The notes beneath the pieces were generated by a model, which was not told the origin of the DNA, ran no database searches, and was given only the letters and a program-made list of their open reading frames with translations. Below are positions 33,175 through 35,371 of a stretch of DNA of 35,371 nt, in pieces; position 1 is the stretch's first letter; the number at the start of each line of letters is the position of its first letter. Source of the stretch: a virus. The position numbers and the translations under genes were made by a program. The stretch is from positions 1 to 35,371 of IMG/VR virus record IMGVR_UViG_3300046167_000050, one strand, 5' to 3'.

Positions 33175-33509
33175 TACTTTTCTCCCCTTTGTATACGCAA
33201 TCCCTTTTTAAGAATTTCGACACCTTCAGTTTTGTCACCCCTGAGTATGGTGTCTAAAGCAAACGCCACCCAACTCTCAGCGTGTTTGCTCAGAACTTCT
33301 GGTGGAGCATCACCATCGACAACGACAACGGCTGGCTCATTACGCACGGGCTGGTCATAGCCCCCGCCCACTTGGTTGGCATTCAGCCAGTTGATGAGAT
33401 CTTGTTTAGATGTAGGCACATCAACCTCAACCCAGTTTCTGGGTGAACTGCGACGGGCGTCAGCTTGTGTCCCAAACCACTGTCCAGATTTATTAGTATA
33501 TAATCTCAT
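33174..33509 (-). CDS. Conserved hypothetical protein, early operon
   Basis: 111 residues from ATG 33509, with AGAAAGGAGA upstream directly following a GC hairpin. A longer frame from 33575 would cross that hairpin and is rejected. MRLYTNKSGQWFGTQADARR and NWVEVDVPTSKQDLINWLNA form an N-terminal module often seen in phage early genes. The C-terminal half is helical (AESWVAFALDTILRGDKTEG). Function unknown. Confidence 0.65.
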   Translation of the reverse strand: MRLYTNKSGQWFGTQADARRSSPRNWVEVDVPTSKQDLINWLNANQVGGGYDQPVRNEPAVVVVDGDAPPEVLSKHAESWVAFALDTILRGDKTEGVEILKKGLRIQRGEK

Positions 33510-33525
33510 GTGAGATCTCCTTTCT

Positions 33526-33543
33526 GGGGGGACTAAGCCCCCC
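33526..33543 (-). other. GC hairpin before an AGAAAGGA ribosome site
   Basis: Six G pair with six C around a six-base loop, ten or so bases ahead of the gene starting at 33509. Same layout as 32169-32184: hairpin, then AGAAAGGA, then ATG. Confidence 0.6.
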
Positions 33544-33552
33544 TGTTGATTG

Positions 33553-33657
33553 TTAAAGTAAACCGTTCTTTTCATCTTCTATCCAACGATCTTCCATACC
33601 GTCAGAAATCCAAGCGTTTGATCCATAAGGAACCCTACAACCCCCAATGATCTTGAT
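33553..33657 (-). other. Coding-like stretch without a start codon
   Basis: Between the gene ending at 33635 and the hairpin at 33543, the minus strand is open for 34 codons. It reads GCRVPYGSNAWISDGMEDRW, then IEDEKNGLL and TAA. The amino-acid pattern looks like real protein, but the only ATG (33597) would leave 14 residues, and the upstream part begins at ATC/ATT codons. It could be a gene with an unusual start, a frame-shifted continuation of the gene at 33847, or one more indel victim. Confidence 0.35.
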
Positions 33658-33847
33658 TTATATAACCGCGATCATTTACTTTTTTTGCTAAAGCATCTGC
33701 ATCATCCCAATGATAGAAATCATGATCGTGATGATACTCACGCCCTTCTGCGTCGTAAGACATAACAAGAAAAATTGTTCTACCATCTCTAGCTTTATAA
33801 TCTGTCGATACTGGATGCGCTGAACCTTTTTCCATTTTTATTTGCAT
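33635..33847 (-). CDS. Small hypothetical protein, first gene of the leftward block
   Basis: 70 residues from ATG 33847 with AAAGGAA upstream. An earlier in-frame start (33904) lies in the promoter element. DGRTIFLVMSYDAEGREYHH, then DHDFYHWDDADALAKKVNDR: a beta meander followed by a helix, rich in His and Asp and perhaps metal-binding. No family identified. Promoter element copy B lies upstream. Confidence 0.6.
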   Translation of the reverse strand: MQIKMEKGSAHPVSTDYKARDGRTIFLVMSYDAEGREYHHDHDFYHWDDADALAKKVNDRGYINQDHWGL

Positions 33848-33869
33848 TTTAAAAATTCCTTTTTTGTTT

Positions 33870-33912
33870 CTTATAATATACATATAGTTATTTTTGTAAG
33901 ACATTCAAGGGG
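33870..33912 (-). promoter_or_regulatory. Conserved promoter-like element, copy B
   Basis: On minus: CCTTGAATGTCTTAC, AAAA, then CTATATGTATATTATAAG, ending about 20 bases before ATG 33847. It aligns with copy A over about 40 bases with only scattered changes and a two-base insertion. TTGAAT to TATATG is 16 bases. It probably drives the leftward block. Confidence 0.6.
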
Positions 33913-33992
33913 GGGGTAGAAAAAAAATTGTAAATAATTAAAAAAAATGTAACGACTGAGGGCAGTTTTTTACACAAATTTAAGGAAATCGT

Positions 33993-34442
33993 GTGATCGA
34001 ACTAACAAAAGTAGAGATTGAATTGTCGGGTCAGCCTGTTGGTAAGGGGCGTCCACGGTTTACTAAAGCGGGTCACATTTACACCCCAAACAAGACCAGA
34101 GATTATGAACGTCGTTTACACGCGGCTGCTTGGGGTCAGATGGTTAAGCAGAATGTCGATCAAACAGAACGGCCCGTGGTGCTGGAGATTGTAGCATTCA
34201 TGGAGATCCCCAAGTCGTGGCCCAAAGTAAAACGATTAGAAGCTGAATATGGGGCTATTTCTCACACATCCACCCCTGACTTAGATAACATCGTCAAATG
34301 CGTTGCAGACGGGCTTATACACACCGTCTATGCGGATGATAAACAAATTGTGTCCATCAAGGCACAAAAACGTTATTGTCACCCAGAGCGCGGTCCAGCC
34401 CTCTACGTGTCGGTTTCTTGGACGGATGAAGTTAAAGAATAG
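33993..34442 (+). CDS. rusA: Holliday junction resolvase RusA
   Basis: 149 residues from GTG 33993 with AAGGAA six bases upstream. GQPVGKGRPRFTKAGHIYTP at the start, and STPDLDNIVKCVADGLIHTV followed by YADDKQIV, are the RusA hallmarks; the acidic set (PDLDN, DD) coordinates metal. RusA cuts four-way junctions, resolving recombination or replication branches before packaging. It stands alone on plus between two leftward groups, with its end overlapping the convergent HNH gene by 40 bases. Confidence 0.92.
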   Translation: MIELTKVEIELSGQPVGKGRPRFTKAGHIYTPNKTRDYERRLHAAAWGQMVKQNVDQTERPVVLEIVAFMEIPKSWPKVKRLEAEYGAISHTSTPDLDNIVKCVADGLIHTVYADDKQIVSIKAQKRYCHPERGPALYVSVSWTDEVKE

Positions 34443-34747
34443 GAATAGTCAGGGCCGTAAGCTTCACGCCATTTCAAAGGACTTCTGTGTATCGCCAGTT
34501 TAGATTTGTCGGTTCCCCAAAGCTGTTGGTGGTGGTCATCACATAGCGGGATAGCAAGTCGGTCTGAAACTTTTCTGGCTGAGAACCTGTCGTGTATCGG
34601 GTGATGCGCTGTAGTTGGGGATCGTTGAACCAGCCCAAACCGTTTGCAAACGCAGCATGGAAGTTCACGGATTTTTTGTAGGAACTTTTCATCCTTTTTT
34701 GGTTTCCCTGTTTTTTTGTATAATTTTTGTCCAGTTAAATTCGTCAT
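34403..34747 (-). CDS. HNH-type nuclease, Ref/DUF968-like
   Basis: 114 residues from ATG 34747 (TTG 34750 in frame is an alternative). CCVC at residues 31-34, TTAHHPIHDRFSARKVSDRL (46-64) and IPLCDDHHQQLWG (66-78) form a zinc-binding HNH fold like phage Ref and DUF968 recombination nucleases. It probably nicks recombination intermediates or DNA bound by recombinases. It starts inside the zinc protein upstream and ends inside rusA, all consistent with a compact recombination locus. Confidence 0.75.
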   Translation of the reverse strand: MTNLTGQKLYKKTGKPKKDEKFLQKIRELPCCVCKRFGLVQRSPTTAHHPIHDRFSARKVSDRLAIPLCDDHHQQLWGTDKSKLAIHRSPLKWREAYGPDYSYSLTSSVQETDT

Positions 34748-34961
34748 CAATTAATCTCATTCTCCAGCCTTGTGGCGGGGGCCACGGTACATCCCATTGC
34801 GATAAAGTTTCTTTTGTCCAGCCACCCTTCGATGTTCGTTGACTATCGATAATGGCTTTGACCGTGTTCCTTTTACTATTGCTGTGCCTACAATCTTCAG
34901 CGGGTTTAGCTCCACATTTTGGACACGGTTCATTTAAAGATCTCAAAAGATCATGGGTCAT
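34689..34961 (-). CDS. Zinc-binding protein of the recombination operon
   Basis: 90 residues. CPKCGAKPAEDCRHS near residues 13-27 is a zinc-ribbon-like motif often found in small phage DNA-associated proteins. SQWDVPWPPPQGWRMRLIDD and a basic tail follow. It overlaps the exonuclease upstream by 11 bases and the HNH gene downstream by 59, so translation is coupled. Possibly a DNA-binding cofactor of the nearby nucleases. Confidence 0.65.
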   Translation of the reverse strand: MTHDLLRSLNEPCPKCGAKPAEDCRHSNSKRNTVKAIIDSQRTSKGGWTKETLSQWDVPWPPPQGWRMRLIDDEFNWTKIIQKNRETKKG

Positions 34962-35370
34962 ATTTGTCTACCTTTTTTGGATCGTGCATGATCTCAGCTT
35001 CTAAATCAATTGCAATCAATTTAAATTTTTGAACTGGGTAATAAAAAACAATCTCCCTGTCCTCTTCTGGGTTGCGTCTGTTCTTACTTATCGGACTAAC
35101 CCGAATGTCTCTGTGCGAAACTATATCTTCGATGTTGGCGTATCGAACTTGATCCAGCCAATTGATCACAAACAAACACGGCAAATTTAAAACAGGATAC
35201 AGCGTCTGCCAATTTTGAATTTTGGTGTAGCTAATCATAGCGTCTGGATAACTGTTGGAGTAACAATTCAATCGACGGATTTCTATTAGGGCTGTGGGCT
35301 TACCGTCCCGATGTAAGAACCCATCGAAGCTTGCTTTCTTTTCTAAGGATCTGACACTGTCACACTTCCA
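34951..35370 (-). CDS. PD-(D/E)XK recombination exonuclease, 5' end outside the window
   Basis: The minus frame is open from the right edge to TGA 34951 (139 codons visible). KKASFDGFLHRDGKPTALIE leads to IEIRRLN, then YPDAMISYTKIQNWQTLYPV and FVINWLDQVRYANI. The D...E-x-K layout and the region after it match short phage exonucleases of the PD-(D/E)XK type that pair with annealing proteins. The usual Lys after the Glu is Arg here (EIR). If the window ends are joined, the frame extends to a TTG at 23 on the left edge, overlapping the SSAP stop, giving an about 147-residue protein. Function: resecting double-strand ends for strand annealing. Confidence 0.65.
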   Translation of the reverse strand, partial: WKCDSVRSLEKKASFDGFLHRDGKPTALIEIRRLNCYSNSYPDAMISYTKIQNWQTLYPVLNLPCLFVINWLDQVRYANIEDIVSHRDIRVSPISKNRRNPEEDREIVFYYPVQKFKLIAIDLEAEIMHDPKKVDKYDP

Positions 35371-35371
35371 A

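Noticed and set aside
1-35371. tRNA genes, CRISPR arrays, insertion sequences, integrase or attachment sites
   Set aside because: I saw no tRNA arm/TPsiC pattern, no spaced direct repeats, no transposase or recombinase motifs.

Overview
This window looks like the genome of a small tailed double-stranded DNA phage, probably a marine podovirus-like phage of a Gram-negative (plausibly alphaproteobacterial) host. The inference rests on a short-tailed-phage gene set: TerS/TerL, a P22/T7-scale portal, an SU10-type capsid protein and adaptor, a P22 gp10-like tail protein and large ejection-type proteins. It also rests on many short proteins of the sort seen repeatedly in marine phages, and on a total length of about 35 kb. 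I see no integrase, excisionase, DNA or RNA polymerase, tRNA or CRISPR, so a lytic lifestyle relying on host polymerases is the simplest reading. The two window ends can be joined in frame: the exonuclease running off the right edge gains a plausible start overlapping the annealing-protein gene at the left edge. The window is therefore probably a complete, circularly permuted genome.

Layout. Positions 8-756 (minus) hold a single-strand annealing protein (SSAP) gene with two frame breaks and two small genes. Positions 785-2275 (plus) hold a divergent promoter, a Cro-like HTH protein, a replication initiator interrupted by a frameshift, and an associated unknown. A strong terminator lies at 2341-2389. 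Positions 2444-30874 form one long rightward late block: terminase; small basic proteins; a large virion protein; the head-tail adaptor; a tail-fibre/adhesin region (7602-18195) with C1q-like and collar-like modules; a gp10-like tail protein carrying two cupredoxin-like insertions; tail and ejection proteins including a tail lysozyme whose domain halves are in swapped order; portal, scaffold and capsid; then lysis genes (an EF-hand membrane protein, a 3TM holin and an M15 peptidase). A leftward block of small, mostly overlapping genes (33847-30968) carries probable DNA-binding and zinc-binding regulators. RusA lies alone on plus at 33993. A leftward recombination set (HNH nuclease, zinc protein, PD-(D/E)XK exonuclease) runs off the right edge toward the SSAP gene.

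How it fits together: the leftward exonuclease and SSAP with RusA and HNH form a recombination/repair module. The short plus operon starts replication. The long plus operon builds, packages and releases the virion. At least four genes are interrupted by single-base frame changes (five breaks in all) although the protein signatures on both sides are intact. That pattern points first to sequence or assembly indels, or to a degraded isolate, and only second to programmed frameshifting.
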